Part shown: in pieces, positions 19,432 to 25,831 of the stretch
Position numbering within the stretch: position 1 is the first letter of the stretch
Layout of the letters: the number at the start of each line of letters is the position of its first letter
IMG/VR virus record: IMGVR_UViG_3300008625_000045
Location: 1-31,663 of that record
DNA length: 31,663 nucleotides
Direction: 5' to 3' (one strand)
Origin: a virus
Program-made: the position numbers and the translations under genes
The notes under the pieces: generated by a model
What the model saw: the letters and a program-made list of their open reading frames with translations, nothing else
Told to the model about the DNA's origin: nothing
The model's database searches: none

Positions 19432-19854
19432 TTATCGTACCGCTTCTAAAAATGTTTGCATTTCTTGTAGTTCGGCAGGCATATTTTCCACATAAAAATA
19501 GATCCGAACATCGTAGGTATTAGTATCTGGTACAGGAAAAGTTTCTACTGTTTCCACCATAGCTCTAGGCTCATAATTGGTAATCATATCTTCTATCTCT
19601 TTGGATAGCATAGTACCAGTAATAATACCAAAATTTTCAAATAGTAATTGGGAAATATTAGAACCGATCTCAGGATGGAACGGCCTATCGTAGTGATTAG
19701 TGAGTAAAAGATTACGAATAGAACGCTTAATTGCATTCACATCCGTAATTGATGCTACATCACCAGTAATTGGATGGGCATTAAAATTTAAGTTCAGATC
19801 TCTATAGATCCGACTTGATCTTTTTTCGTTTTGTTGACTTGCATCCCAAGGCAT
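19432..19854 (-). CDS. 25: Baseplate wedge protein gp25 (GPW/gp25 family)
   Basis: A 140-residue protein (T4 gp25 is 132) with the family hallmarks: FNAHPITGDVASITDVNAIK, RSIRNLLLTNHYDRPFHPEI, GSNISQLLFE and the conserved NYEPRA motif near residue 93. Despite an old annotation as acidic lysozyme, gp25 is a structural wedge component located near gp6 and the sheath-initiation site. It begins a late module: a perfect TATAAATA lies 19 nt upstream, with AGGGGAA before the ATG. It is followed by gp6 with a 1-nt gap. Confidence 0.93.
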   Translation of the reverse strand: MPWDASQQNEKRSSRIYRDLNLNFNAHPITGDVASITDVNAIKRSIRNLLLTNHYDRPFHPEIGSNISQLLFENFGIITGTMLSKEIEDMITNYEPRAMVETVETFPVPDTNTYDVRIYFYVENMPAELQEMQTFLEAVR

Positions 19855-19872
19855 AGTATTCCCCTATGTTAT

Positions 19873-19880
19873 TATTTATA
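19873..19880 (-). promoter_or_regulatory. Late promoter (TATAAATA) for gp25-gp6-gp7 module
   Basis: Exact T4 late promoter octamer on the minus strand, in the 42-nt gap between the membrane-protein gene and gp25. A start about 6 nt downstream leaves a leader with an AGGGGAA ribosome-binding site. Confidence 0.78.
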
Positions 19881-19896
19881 GGAGATCACCTACCTC

Positions 19897-20217
19897 TTAT
19901 TCTTTATCATGGAGAGTTTGCGATTCCTTATGCTCAGGATCGTCTTTCTCCTTGAACCAATAGTCAGCTGTCTTGGTTAATACGGCTACATAAGTACCAA
20001 TCAAAATATTGATGAGATCTCGATATGTATCATTAACTGTCTCAAAAAACAGAACGTATATCAATATAAAGAAAATAGAAAATACAATACCACTTATAAT
20101 AAATCGTGCTACAAAATTCCACTTTTTTCGTTTTTCAATCGGCTCATGTTTGTCGCCATTTCCTTTAGGTTGTTCTTTTGCCATTTCAGTTTGATTATTA
20201 AATTCCATGTCATTCAA
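19897..20217 (-). CDS. Small integral membrane protein (106 aa), possible holin-like
   Basis: A charged N-terminus (residues 1-33, ending KRKKW) precedes two hydrophobic segments: FVARFIISGIVFSIFFILIY (about 34-57) and LINILIGTYVAVLTKTADYW (about 68-87), with a highly charged tail (KEKDDPEHKESQ). The second segment, followed by Y-W-F-K, recalls small phage holin-like or membrane proteins, but two-helix proteins of this kind have several roles and no lysin lies beside it. The ATG overlaps the end of the preceding gene by 4 nt, so it is translated with the hub/PAAR operon. Holin function is a guess; membrane location is well supported. Confidence 0.6.
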   Translation of the reverse strand: MNDMEFNNQTEMAKEQPKGNGDKHEPIEKRKKWNFVARFIISGIVFSIFFILIYVLFFETVNDTYRDLINILIGTYVAVLTKTADYWFKEKDDPEHKESQTLHDKE

Positions 20218-20633
20218 TTCAAATAGGGTTTAGGAGTTGACTTTTGAAGCTCTACCCAATCCTTCCAATCGTCTTTTTCTAACTCCTTTCTCCTCATCAT
20301 CTCTCTATGATGAACTTGAGCCATGTGTTCTGCAAATATCCTAATCATTTTAGGCATATCCACTATAGACTCAATACCTTCTCTCTTATACTTATAATTC
20401 TTTAACTCCTCTTCTGTATCTACCCATGTTCCTACCCAATTCCACATTTGGCCTGGAAGACATTCCCATTCTAATATCAAATACCCAAAATCATGTTCCT
20501 CATTCTTTACTGGAAAGAATACATGATGACACCCCATTGATGGGAGAAATGGGAACTCTGGTTTTCTATAAAACATATGACGAATCTGAAGTTCAAACCC
20601 AGTTCTCAGTTCGTCCCTAGCGGCCCTGTCCAC
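20214..20633 (-). CDS. Conserved-type hypothetical protein in baseplate operon (139 aa)
   Basis: A mixed alpha/beta protein with aromatic-rich strands (FLPSMGCHHVFFPVKNEEHD, FGYLILEWECLPGQMWNWVG) and a basic or acidic helical C-terminus (HMAQVHHREMMRRKELEKDD). I recognise no family. It starts 17 nt before the end of the small basic protein gene and overlaps the membrane-protein gene by 4 nt, placing it in a tightly coupled operon with PAAR and the hub. A virion-assembly or accessory role is inferred from this context only. The ATG at 20633 is kept because the overlapping arrangement is typical here. Confidence 0.6.
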   Translation of the reverse strand: MDRAARDELRTGFELQIRHMFYRKPEFPFLPSMGCHHVFFPVKNEEHDFGYLILEWECLPGQMWNWVGTWVDTEEELKNYKYKREGIESIVDMPKMIRIFAEHMAQVHHREMMRRKELEKDDWKDWVELQKSTPKPYLN

Positions 20634-20751
20634 GATATCGCTTCCAGTTTCGTCTTTTGTGTTTATTCAAAGGTCTAGATCTCCGACTCTTACCTATAGA
20701 AGTTTTCTTAGGTGATGTTTTAATTTTAACTAATGACTTTGCCTTAGCCAT
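20617..20751 (-). CDS. Small basic protein (44 aa)
   Basis: The ATG shares its A with the PAAR stop (TAATG). The product MAKAKSLVKIKTSPKKTSIG... has about 40 percent Lys/Arg and ends NKHKRRNWKRYRGQGR. A longer reading from upstream is possible but would only translate the PAAR 3' end in another frame. Small K/R-rich proteins with a KRYRGQG end occur in marine myophage structural clusters, but I know no function. It could bind nucleic acid or an acidic virion surface. The TAATG coupling and the overlap with the next start support its being real. Confidence 0.6.
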   Translation of the reverse strand: MAKAKSLVKIKTSPKKTSIGKSRRSRPLNKHKRRNWKRYRGQGR

Positions 20752-21056
20752 TATGCACCACTTCCTGCACCTACAGTAGATCCACCACCTACAATCATAC
20801 AACCACATGAAAGCATATCACCTATTCTCGCAATCTTTTTACCTTCAGCGGTTGCAGTAGGAGAACCTTGAGTTATAGTGCCATTGAGAACTGGTGAATT
20901 TGGTGCCACACAAGGTGATACTGTTCCATCACCCACTACTGCGGCCGCAGCTCCATTTAACATAACACTAGGGGCGCCTGGACCACCAAGTACATTTGGT
21001 GGGTATGGTCCATGTCCAGAAGTTTGATCACCTACTCTTGCCATTGATCCGGCCAT
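20751..21056 (-). CDS. PAAR-domain tail-spike tip protein (T4 gp5.4-like)
   Basis: A 101-residue Gly/Pro-rich protein: MARVGDQTSGHGPYPPNVLG, VMLNGAAAAVVGDGTVSPCV, SPTATAEGKKIARIGDMLSC and GCMIVGGGSTVGAGSGA. This is the PAAR pattern: three repeated V.NG...A..GD elements and the final C-G-C that, with His, ligates a metal at the tip. In T4, gp5.4 caps the gp5 needle to sharpen it for piercing the outer membrane. The start at 21056 is fixed by AGGAGA upstream, though the family usually begins at the second Met (residue 5). It lies two genes below the hub/needle gene, as expected of its partner. Confidence 0.9.
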   Translation of the reverse strand: MAGSMARVGDQTSGHGPYPPNVLGGPGAPSVMLNGAAAAVVGDGTVSPCVAPNSPVLNGTITQGSPTATAEGKKIARIGDMLSCGCMIVGGGSTVGAGSGA

Positions 21057-21068
21057 ATTATCTCCTTA

Positions 21069-21830
21069 TTATTGCCATGTGCTAGGATCGGGAACTGCAT
21101 CTAAACTCTTATATGCATTTTCATAATCTTGTTTATACCGATCCCTATCTGTACTAAAGTTATTTAGGATTTTTATAGTAAAAGTTGCAGTAGTAGAACT
21201 AGCATGAGCTGCAAGTGGTGGTTTTAACCCAAAACCTAACTCAAAAGTTATAATAAATTCTCCATTATCTCTACCATACCCTTCACTTTTAACTTTTGCA
21301 TAATCCGATCCATTAAATTTTGGAATATATGCTTCAGGAGTCCAAGGCACAACCCAATCATTTAATTCTAAAATATCTCCCTCAATCGTTGCAGTTGTAA
21401 CTGAAGTACCAACTCCTGCTACAGCAACGACACCATCATTTTCTATCTTTATTTTAATATCTGGGAATATATCAAAAGTACCAGTTGCAGTAGTTGGTAA
21501 TGTTGATGGATGATTGAGTCCACTTAAAGAATCTCCCAAATATGAACTGGGCATTGAAACAGAATTTAAAGTTATTATAGGGCCTGCAAGTTCTTCTAAA
21601 CCATCTAATGGAGTGCCTGGACCACCAGCTGGTGGAGCAGTAAAGGGTAAATTTATAGCTTCTGTTACCGACATTACTGCCGGAGTAGTCATTGTAAAAG
21701 ATGTTTTATTATTAAGTGGTGGCTCGGTTATAGGAGTAGGTGGGGTTATTGATGCATCAAGGACATCCCCACCATCATCTCCTACTACAGTAACAGTGTG
21801 CATCGTCATATATTGAGGTCTGGCGGGCAT
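21069..21830 (-). CDS. Structural hypothetical protein between hub and PAAR (253 aa)
   Basis: The N-terminal half is Pro/Thr-rich and low in complexity (ASITPPTPITEPPLNNKTSF, NLPFTAPPAGGPGTPLDGLE). The C-terminal half (about 110-253) looks like a beta domain (TFDIFPDIKIKIENDGVVAV, NGEFIITFELGFGLKPPLAA) ending in an acidic helical tail (RYKQDYENAYKSLDAVPDPS). The ATG overlaps the hub gene stop (TAATG), and PAAR follows after 12 nt. Position suggests a hub, needle or tail-tip accessory protein. I do not recognise the family. Confidence 0.6.
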   Translation of the reverse strand: MPARPQYMTMHTVTVVGDDGGDVLDASITPPTPITEPPLNNKTSFTMTTPAVMSVTEAINLPFTAPPAGGPGTPLDGLEELAGPIITLNSVSMPSSYLGDSLSGLNHPSTLPTTATGTFDIFPDIKIKIENDGVVAVAGVGTSVTTATIEGDILELNDWVVPWTPEAYIPKFNGSDYAKVKSEGYGRDNGEFIITFELGFGLKPPLAAHASSTTATFTIKILNNFSTDRDRYKQDYENAYKSLDAVPDPSTWQ

Positions 21831-23179
21831 TAGTTAAAACTCACTGTTGCACCTTTGATCGTTGTAGCAGCAGATGCTTCGGCTGTCAACGCCGCAGAGG
21901 TCTTAATTGTTAATGCACCAGTACTTTCAATATTTGTTGCACCAGTAATTTCTGTTTTGAGAGCGGCTCCAAAAGTTTGTGTAACGGCTTTAGATACATC
22001 AATAGTCCATGTATCACTAAAGGTTTGAGAAACAGCTTTAGATACATCTTGTGTCCATGTATCTGAATATGTCTGGGCAACCGCTCCAGTAATTGTTTCG
22101 GTAAGAGTATTATTGTAAGTGTGTATAACAGCCCCCTCAATGGTTACTGTTTCCGTTCCAGCAGTTATCGTAGTTTCTCTATTTCCTTCTGTGATAGTTT
22201 CATACAAATTTCCTTTGGATATGACATAAGAAACTGTTCCTAGAGGATCAGACCCAATTGAAGATTTAGCCCCATCCCTAGTTTCTTCTCCTGTACAATG
22301 TATATTCATATTTCCATCAACAGTCAAAGAATAATTTCCTTTAATATAAGTATCTTGATTTCCTCCAATAATAGTAGTCATATTAACATGATCGGGAGTC
22401 TTGAGGACAACATTACCACCCTTATCAATTTCAAAAAATGTACCTAATCTATGGAAAATTTGGATTCTTTCATTTCCTTCTGTATCATCAAACTCTACAT
22501 AATGTCCACTCTCTGATTCAAATACATGATTGAAAGGATAGGCAGATTTTTCCTGAGTAGATGGTTCTTGTTGTAATTCTGTTTCTTTTAAGGATTTTCC
22601 AACAAGATATTTCCATTTAGTATGAACTTTATCATTTTTGTCAGAACCGCCCTTAATGGCATAAGAAGCATGAGCTTGAGTAAACTTGGAAAAGTCCCAA
22701 CCACTCGAAGTATCACTAGGATCATTTTGTGCAAGCAGATTGGTATCTGCCATATTCACATAAGATGATGTTGGGTATTTACTATTAGGATCTTTAAATC
22801 CACCCCCTTTAGAAAATCCACCAGCTTCACTTGAGGCTATTTCTGTAAATTCTGACGGACTTCCTGTATTCTTTCCTGGCAATGTACCTAAAATAATAGG
22901 TTCCTGCATTGCAGGATCTCTAAAGAATCCCAGAACCCAAGTACCTTCCAGAAGAAAATGAGGTGAAACACCAATACCAGAATTACCACCAGCTGTGACT
23001 GGCATCATTACATGGGCCCAAGGTAAATCGGATGTAGGAATTTTAGAGGTATTCTCAGTATGATACCCTAAAGCCCTAACACGAACTCTACTACAATGTT
23101 CTGGATCTTGACGATCTTCAACTACTCCAACGAACCAATTGAAACCATCTTTACCCATAAAATAAGATGCATTTTCCAT
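21830..23179 (-). CDS. Baseplate hub / needle protein, gp5-like without lysozyme domain
   Basis: Residues about 10-110 form the gp5-type OB fold (FNWFVGVVEDRQDPEHCSRV, TSDLPWAHVMMPVTAGGNSG, EGTWVLGFFRDPAMQEPIIL). Residues about 210-449 are needle-like beta-helix (GHYVEFDDTEGNERIQIFHR, GNYSLTVDGNMNIHCTGEET), with four 16-residue tandem units near the C-terminus. T4 gp5 (575 residues) has a lysozyme domain between these parts; here the linker (PSEFTEIASSEAGGFSKGGG onward) shows no such domain. A trimer forming the membrane-piercing needle with the PAAR tip is expected. The start is uncertain: ATG 23179 abuts a late promoter, ATG 23158 (MGKDGFNWF) is possible, and a GTG at 23224 lies inside the terminator hairpin. 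Confidence 0.82.
   Translation of the reverse strand: MENASYFMGKDGFNWFVGVVEDRQDPEHCSRVRVRALGYHTENTSKIPTSDLPWAHVMMPVTAGGNSGIGVSPHFLLEGTWVLGFFRDPAMQEPIILGTLPGKNTGSPSEFTEIASSEAGGFSKGGGFKDPNSKYPTSSYVNMADTNLLAQNDPSDTSSGWDFSKFTQAHASYAIKGGSDKNDKVHTKWKYLVGKSLKETELQQEPSTQEKSAYPFNHVFESESGHYVEFDDTEGNERIQIFHRLGTFFEIDKGGNVVLKTPDHVNMTTIIGGNQDTYIKGNYSLTVDGNMNIHCTGEETRDGAKSSIGSDPLGTVSYVISKGNLYETITEGNRETTITAGTETVTIEGAVIHTYNNTLTETITGAVAQTYSDTWTQDVSKAVSQTFSDTWTIDVSKAVTQTFGAALKTEITGATNIESTGALTIKTSAALTAEASAATTIKGATVSFN
21938..22129 (-). repeat. Four tandem 48-bp units encoding the needle beta-helix
   Basis: Four consecutive 16-residue units in the hub protein: VIHTYNNTLTETITGA, VAQTYSDTWTQDVSKA, VSQTFSDTWTIDVSKA, VTQTFGAALKTEITGA. 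Units 2 and 3 are nearly identical also at DNA level. A 16-residue period with T at position 4 and F/Y at 5 suits one turn of a triple-stranded beta-helix needle; unit number would set needle length. Confidence 0.8.
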
Positions 23180-23184
23180 AAGAA

Positions 23185-23192
23185 TATTTATT
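23185..23192 (-). promoter_or_regulatory. Late promoter (AATAAATA) before hub gene
   Basis: The minus strand reads AATAAATA, immediately downstream of the terminator at 23208..23240 and 5 nt above the ATG at 23179. A T4-type start about 6 nt below the octamer falls on that ATG, leaving no leader. The first base departs from T4 but fits cyanophage NATAAATA. Confidence 0.5.
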
Positions 23193-23207
23193 CTAATAAG
23201 TGGGCCT

Positions 23208-23240
23208 AAAAAAAGGGGGAACACCCGAAAGTGTTCCCCT
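23208..23240 (-). terminator. Rho-independent terminator closing the early arm
   Basis: On the minus strand a 9-bp GC-rich stem GGGGAACAC/GTGTTCCCC (loop TTTCGG) is followed by seven T. It begins 34 nt after the stop of the 182-residue gene and is the strongest intrinsic terminator in the window, separating the sigma70-type arm from the baseplate genes. Confidence 0.88.
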
Positions 23241-23273
23241 CAAAAATGAAAGTAAATCCAAGTATGTATGAAA

Positions 23274-23822
23274 CTACGCAGACATAGCTTCTCTCGCAAT
23301 TTCTTTCATAGATGAACTGTGGTATCTATCAACCACTTCTTCAAGGATTTCAGAATACTCGGCGTATTCATCTCCGTAAGATCTCAGTCGAGAAACAGTC
23401 CTTCGTCCTTCACGAACAAAGGAAATGACCAGATCTGAAAACCCATTCCAAGTTGAACTGTATTCAGCGAACCTTCCGATTCCTGAAACAGTAGTAGACC
23501 AAGTAGAAACAATCCATCTTCCTTCAGTCCAGAGATACCCAAACTCAAGGTGACTGTTTTCTCTCAGATATTCTTCAAACTCAGACCTTGACTCAAAGAT
23601 CTCAGCTTCTTCTGTATGAACTGACTCTGAAAGGGAAACTTCCATGTCTTCTGACAGGGAACTGAAATACCCAGCAGAGGAAACCCTCTCTGCCGATTCT
23701 TCAGAACTATAATGTTCCAGAAGTGTCATTCCGACACCAGTTTCATATCCATCGTAATGGACATACGAACTAACAACTGACCCATCACTTCTCAGATAGG
23801 CAACAACTGAATTTGTACTCAT
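23274..23822 (-). CDS. Conserved phage protein with RSDGSVVSSYVHYDGY motif (182 aa)
   Basis: The N-terminus (VVAYLRSDGSVVSSYVHYDG then YETGVGMTLLEHYSSEESA) matches a protein family widespread in phages, with a (S/Y)..Y.H.DGYP.GVG..L..HY motif and no assigned function. The rest is unusually rich in Ser, Glu and Arg (SSLSEDMEVSLSESVHTEEA, YAEYSEILEEVVDRYHSSSM) and helical near the C-terminus. It has its own consensus promoter (23890..23918), a leader with CTCCCTTTGGAG just upstream of the ATG, and ends before a strong terminator, so it is probably monocistronic. An early host-interaction role is inferred from promoter type only. Confidence 0.75.
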   Translation of the reverse strand: MSTNSVVAYLRSDGSVVSSYVHYDGYETGVGMTLLEHYSSEESAERVSSAGYFSSLSEDMEVSLSESVHTEEAEIFESRSEFEEYLRENSHLEFGYLWTEGRWIVSTWSTTVSGIGRFAEYSSTWNGFSDLVISFVREGRRTVSRLRSYGDEYAEYSEILEEVVDRYHSSSMKEIAREAMSA

Positions 23823-23889
23823 ATCAAATCTCCAAAGGGAGTTAAAAAAGAAAGAAAGGATTTATTTCCTCTCTCATCGTTACATTAGT

Positions 23890-23918
23890 ATTATATCAAA
23901 CGATCTAACCATTGTCAA
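23890..23918 (-). promoter_or_regulatory. Sigma70-type promoter P11
   Basis: Minus strand: TTGACA, 17-nt spacer, TATAAT, a perfect consensus, preceded by AAAAAAAGAC. It drives the 182-residue gene with a leader of about 60 nt. Confidence 0.85.
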
Positions 23919-23939
23919 GTCTTTTTTTAACTTTTTTAA

Positions 23940-23986
23940 CAAAGGGTCATTGGGACTTCCGGCCTGCCGTCCTTCACATCCCTTTG
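23940..23986 (-). promoter_or_regulatory. Hairpin in the gene-free stretch 23823..24205
   Basis: The minus strand has CAAAGGG ... CCCTTTG (7 bp) enclosing a second small stem GGAC...GTCC, just upstream of promoter P11 and not followed by T. With 24044..24091 it makes up most of the visible structure in this 383-nt region, which has no convincing open frame on either strand. Its function is unknown. Confidence 0.35.
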
Positions 23987-24043
23987 TCTCACCACCATGA
24001 GAACGGGCAGAATTGTTAGACCCCTTGTCAAAAAAGTTAAATG

Positions 24044-24091
24044 AAAAACCATGGCCCCTGTTCCGTTACTGAACACTGACAAACAGGGACC
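24044..24091 (-). terminator. Possible terminator below the 116-residue gene
   Basis: Minus strand: GGTCCCTGTT pairs with AACAGGGGCC (10 bp, one G-T), loop about 19 nt, followed after four bases by five T. It lies 115 nt below the stop of the gene at 24206..24556. The long loop and weak T run make it uncertain; it may instead be part of a structured RNA. Confidence 0.4.
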
Positions 24092-24205
24092 ACATAATCA
24101 ACCTACCTCCAAGCACAACTAGGGGAACTACCCACGCATCAGAGATGTTATCTCACTATAGCGTCTTGGAACCTCATCCACCTCGCTTACCTCGGTTGAC
24201 TTAGG

Positions 24206-24556
24206 CTACCTTAGTCCAGACCAATTCATGTCTGGATCATTGAACATATCAATCGCTTCCGAGCGATGCATTCTTTCTATTGCTTCATCGACCTTGCGTT
24301 CCACAACAACGTGTTCTGGCTCCTCAAGATCGGTATCAACAATTTCCATGTGTTCATCCTCTGGAATGTCAATCCATCTCCAATTCTCTCTACGTTCCAA
24401 ATCTACAGGAATCACACAAATCTTAGTAGAAAGAACAGAGGAGTCTTGACCATCAGTATTGATGACCTTCCACAAATCGCCATTCTCACGAATACGATTC
24501 TTACCATGTCTGGTCTTACCAGACATCTTAATAATATCACCAGCAAAGAATTTCAT
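24206..24556 (-). CDS. Hypothetical early protein (116 aa)
   Basis: A strand-rich N-terminus (MKFFAGDIIKMSGKTRHGKN, GDLWKVINTDGQDSSVLSTK, ICVIPVDLE) looks like a small beta-barrel: F-x-G-D-I-I-x-M ... G-x-x-W-x-V is a pattern seen in SH3-like proteins. An acidic linker (EDEHMEIVDTDLEEPEHVVV) and a helix follow. No specific family is recognised. It is translationally coupled (TAATG) to the 42-residue basic gene upstream, with GAGG before the ATG, and shares promoter P10. Confidence 0.6.
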   Translation of the reverse strand: MKFFAGDIIKMSGKTRHGKNRIRENGDLWKVINTDGQDSSVLSTKICVIPVDLERRENWRWIDIPEDEHMEIVDTDLEEPEHVVVERKVDEAIERMHRSEAIDMFNDPDMNWSGLR

Positions 24557-24684
24557 TAGAACCTCACTTTCTTACGGCAAAGGGATTTGGAAAGGCGTTT
24601 CTTGTCACAACCTTTCCGTTTGGTTGAGAAACGAGTCATGCGAAGCACGGCATCGATTTTTTTGATTTCAGATAGTGTTTTCAT
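24556..24684 (-). CDS. Small basic protein (42 aa)
   Basis: A short frame with an excellent ribosome-binding site (GAGAGAGGA, 5 nt, ATG) 26 nt below the -10 of promoter P10. The product begins MKTLSEIKKIDAVLRMTRFS and continues TKRKGCDKKRLSKSLCRKKV, with about one third Lys/Arg and two Cys. Its stop overlaps the next start (TAATG). No family is recognised; the charge suggests nucleic-acid binding or contact with an acidic host protein, which is inference. Confidence 0.6.
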   Translation of the reverse strand: MKTLSEIKKIDAVLRMTRFSTKRKGCDKKRLSKSLCRKKVRF

Positions 24685-24709
24685 AATTCCTCTCTCATCT
24701 TTCACTTAC

Positions 24710-24738
24710 AGTATATCAAAAGGACAATCATTTGTCAA
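24710..24738 (-). promoter_or_regulatory. Sigma70-type promoter P10
   Basis: Minus strand: TTGACA, 17 nt, TATACT, preceded by AAAAAAAGAC. The -35 lies inside the last codons of the 81-residue gene (AGA CTT GAC AAA TGA). A GACAA-ATGA-TTGTC inverted repeat covers the -35. It serves the 42- and 116-residue genes. Confidence 0.8.
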
Positions 24739-24973
24739 GTCTTTTTTTCCTTGCATTCATCTTTTTTTCTGCAAGACGAAGCCTCTTGTATTCCTTACGA
24801 TTCTCTCCGTTACGATACTCACCTTTAGAGGTATCCCAGAACAAAAAGGCTTTACTAGCCACTTGTTTAGCAGCTTGTAACTCTAGGGTCTTGGGACTTG
24901 TTTTTGGTTTCATGTTCTCACGAATCCACTCACGTTGTGGTGACATTGCACCCATTACTTTTTTATCAGACAT
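24728..24973 (-). CDS. Hypothetical basic helical protein (81 aa)
   Basis: A Lys/Arg-rich, mostly helical protein: MSPQREWIRENMKPKTSPKT, LELQAAKQVASKAFLFWDTS, KGEYRNGENRKEYKRLRLAE ending KKMNARKKRLDK. The last six codons double as the upstream part of promoter P10. AAAGG lies 7 nt above the ATG. The start overlaps the end of the 30-residue membrane peptide by 19 nt, implying coupling. I recognise no family. Confidence 0.6.
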   Translation of the reverse strand: MSDKKVMGAMSPQREWIRENMKPKTSPKTLELQAAKQVASKAFLFWDTSKGEYRNGENRKEYKRLRLAEKKMNARKKRLDK

Positions 24974-25047
24974 TCTATACCTTTCATTAGAAGTAAAATA
25001 CCCAGCCCCACCGAGGCAAAACTGAGTAGTAGAAATAAATCAACCAT
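24955..25047 (-). CDS. Putative 30-residue membrane peptide
   Basis: An ATG overlapping the last codons of the 95-residue gene (TACTATGGTTGA) opens a 30-codon frame whose product is almost wholly one transmembrane helix: MVDLFLLLSFASVGLGILLL followed by MKGIECLIKK. It fills the gap between two genes exactly and overlaps both, as small coupled phage genes do. The ribosome-binding site is weak (GTGAGA). It could modulate a host membrane protein, or the frame could be chance; the continuous hydrophobic stretch with a basic tail favours a real peptide. Confidence 0.45.
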   Translation of the reverse strand: MVDLFLLLSFASVGLGILLLMKGIECLIKK

Positions 25048-25327
25048 AGTATGTCTCACTTTCAAAAGAGTCAGCGAGAGCATTAAGTTCATCCATAGAG
25101 ATCAGTTCGACCTCTTCAATAGTCTCCTTGTATTTTCGGATCTTTAATTCAACTGTCTCTTCATTGTGAACCTCATGAAGTTCTGTCTCCAAATAGATCT
25201 CCCTCTCGTTCATTGCAGTCTCTTTCGAGCAATACAATCCAAGAGACTCTTCACGAATCGGTTCATATTCAGATTCTCGAAACCTACGAATCAGTTCCCA
25301 ATATGTATTCTTTTTTGTTCTACCCAT
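25040..25327 (-). CDS. Hypothetical acidic protein (95 aa)
   Basis: Start chosen at ATG 25327 (MGRTKKNTYWELIRRFRESE) because AGGA lies 5 nt upstream; longer readings pass through a terminator hairpin. The body is Glu-rich (YEPIREESLGLYCSKETAMN, EREIYLETELHEVHNEETVE) and ends MDELNALADSFESETYYG. No family is recognised. It has no sigma70-type promoter of its own, so its message must come from read-through of the hairpin at 25341..25361 or from a site I cannot see. Confidence 0.65.
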   Translation of the reverse strand: MGRTKKNTYWELIRRFRESEYEPIREESLGLYCSKETAMNEREIYLETELHEVHNEETVELKIRKYKETIEEVELISMDELNALADSFESETYYG

Positions 25328-25340
25328 ATTCATCCTATAG

Positions 25341-25361
25341 AAAAGGGGGCTTGTTGCCCCC
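25341..25361 (-). terminator. Intrinsic terminator / attenuator
   Basis: Minus strand: GGGGGC-AACAA-GCCCCC followed by TTTTC, 8 nt below the stop of the 127-residue gene. The stem is short but all G-C, and the T run is only four, so partial read-through into the 95-residue gene is plausible. The loop is the same as in 26987..27014. Confidence 0.75.
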
Positions 25362-25368
25362 AAGGTTA

Positions 25369-25752
25369 TCAATCCATCCGACTGTCAACATAACATCGGA
25401 TACCTTCTTCACCAAGAACTCTGGCGAAGGCTTCACAATACGCCTCTTTACGAGCAAGAGACTGTCCGAACTCTCGGCAAGTCATGTAGAAACCACCATA
25501 ATAGTGCTTCCAACCAAGACCATACTTCTTGAGAAGTGAAACGAACTTACCACGGGCGGGCTTAATTACCACACCAGCGAAACCACACGCACCACCCTCA
25601 ACAAAGTAGGTGGGCTTGGAGTGATCAATGTCACTTCCAAAAGGGGTTGAAGGAGTCCCAACGATCATTGGGGTTACTTTTTCGCCGTTTCCGGCACGCA
25701 TCCCTGCGAGATGAGCTTTTTCGTAAAGCTCTCGTTCTGTACTTTTACTCAT
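25369..25752 (-). CDS. Conserved phage protein of unknown function (127 aa)
   Basis: I recognise the pattern (no named function): ELYEKAHLAGMRAGNGEKVT, PMIVG, YFVEGGACGFAGVVIKPARG, KFVSLLKKYGLGWKHYYGG, and the C-terminal SLARKEAYCEAFARVLGEEG then IRCYVDSRMD. This layout recurs in proteins of many phages and bacterial genomes. No catalytic motif is evident; the conserved W-V/KPG core and C-terminal helix suggest a small alpha/beta fold. Promoter P9 lies 42 nt upstream, with GGAG before the ATG and a terminator just after the stop, so it is close to monocistronic. Confidence 0.75.
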   Translation of the reverse strand: MSKSTERELYEKAHLAGMRAGNGEKVTPMIVGTPSTPFGSDIDHSKPTYFVEGGACGFAGVVIKPARGKFVSLLKKYGLGWKHYYGGFYMTCREFGQSLARKEAYCEAFARVLGEEGIRCYVDSRMD

Positions 25753-25793
25753 TTCGATCTCCGAAAGAGGTTATCAATTAACTCAACAATTAT

Positions 25794-25822
25794 ATAATAT
25801 CACACTTGAGACAATTTGTCAA
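25794..25822 (-). promoter_or_regulatory. Sigma70-type promoter P9
   Basis: Minus strand: TTGACA, 17 nt, TATTAT. Unlike most of the set it lacks the AAAAGAC tract (it has CCAGGC). A GACAAATTGTC palindrome overlaps the -35, a possible operator. It drives the 127-residue gene. Confidence 0.72.
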
Positions 25823-25831
25823 GGCCTGGTT

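Noticed and set aside
21910-22140. 76-codon frame inside the hub gene
   Set aside because: Another frame of the tandem 48-bp repeats; open by periodicity.
23180-23224. GTG start for the hub protein
   Set aside because: The first codons lie in the terminator hairpin and its T run; the extension (MFPLFLGPLIRIN) is not seen in this family.
25328-25372. N-terminal extension of the 95-residue protein
   Set aside because: It begins at TTG and passes through a terminator hairpin; AGGA supports ATG 25327.
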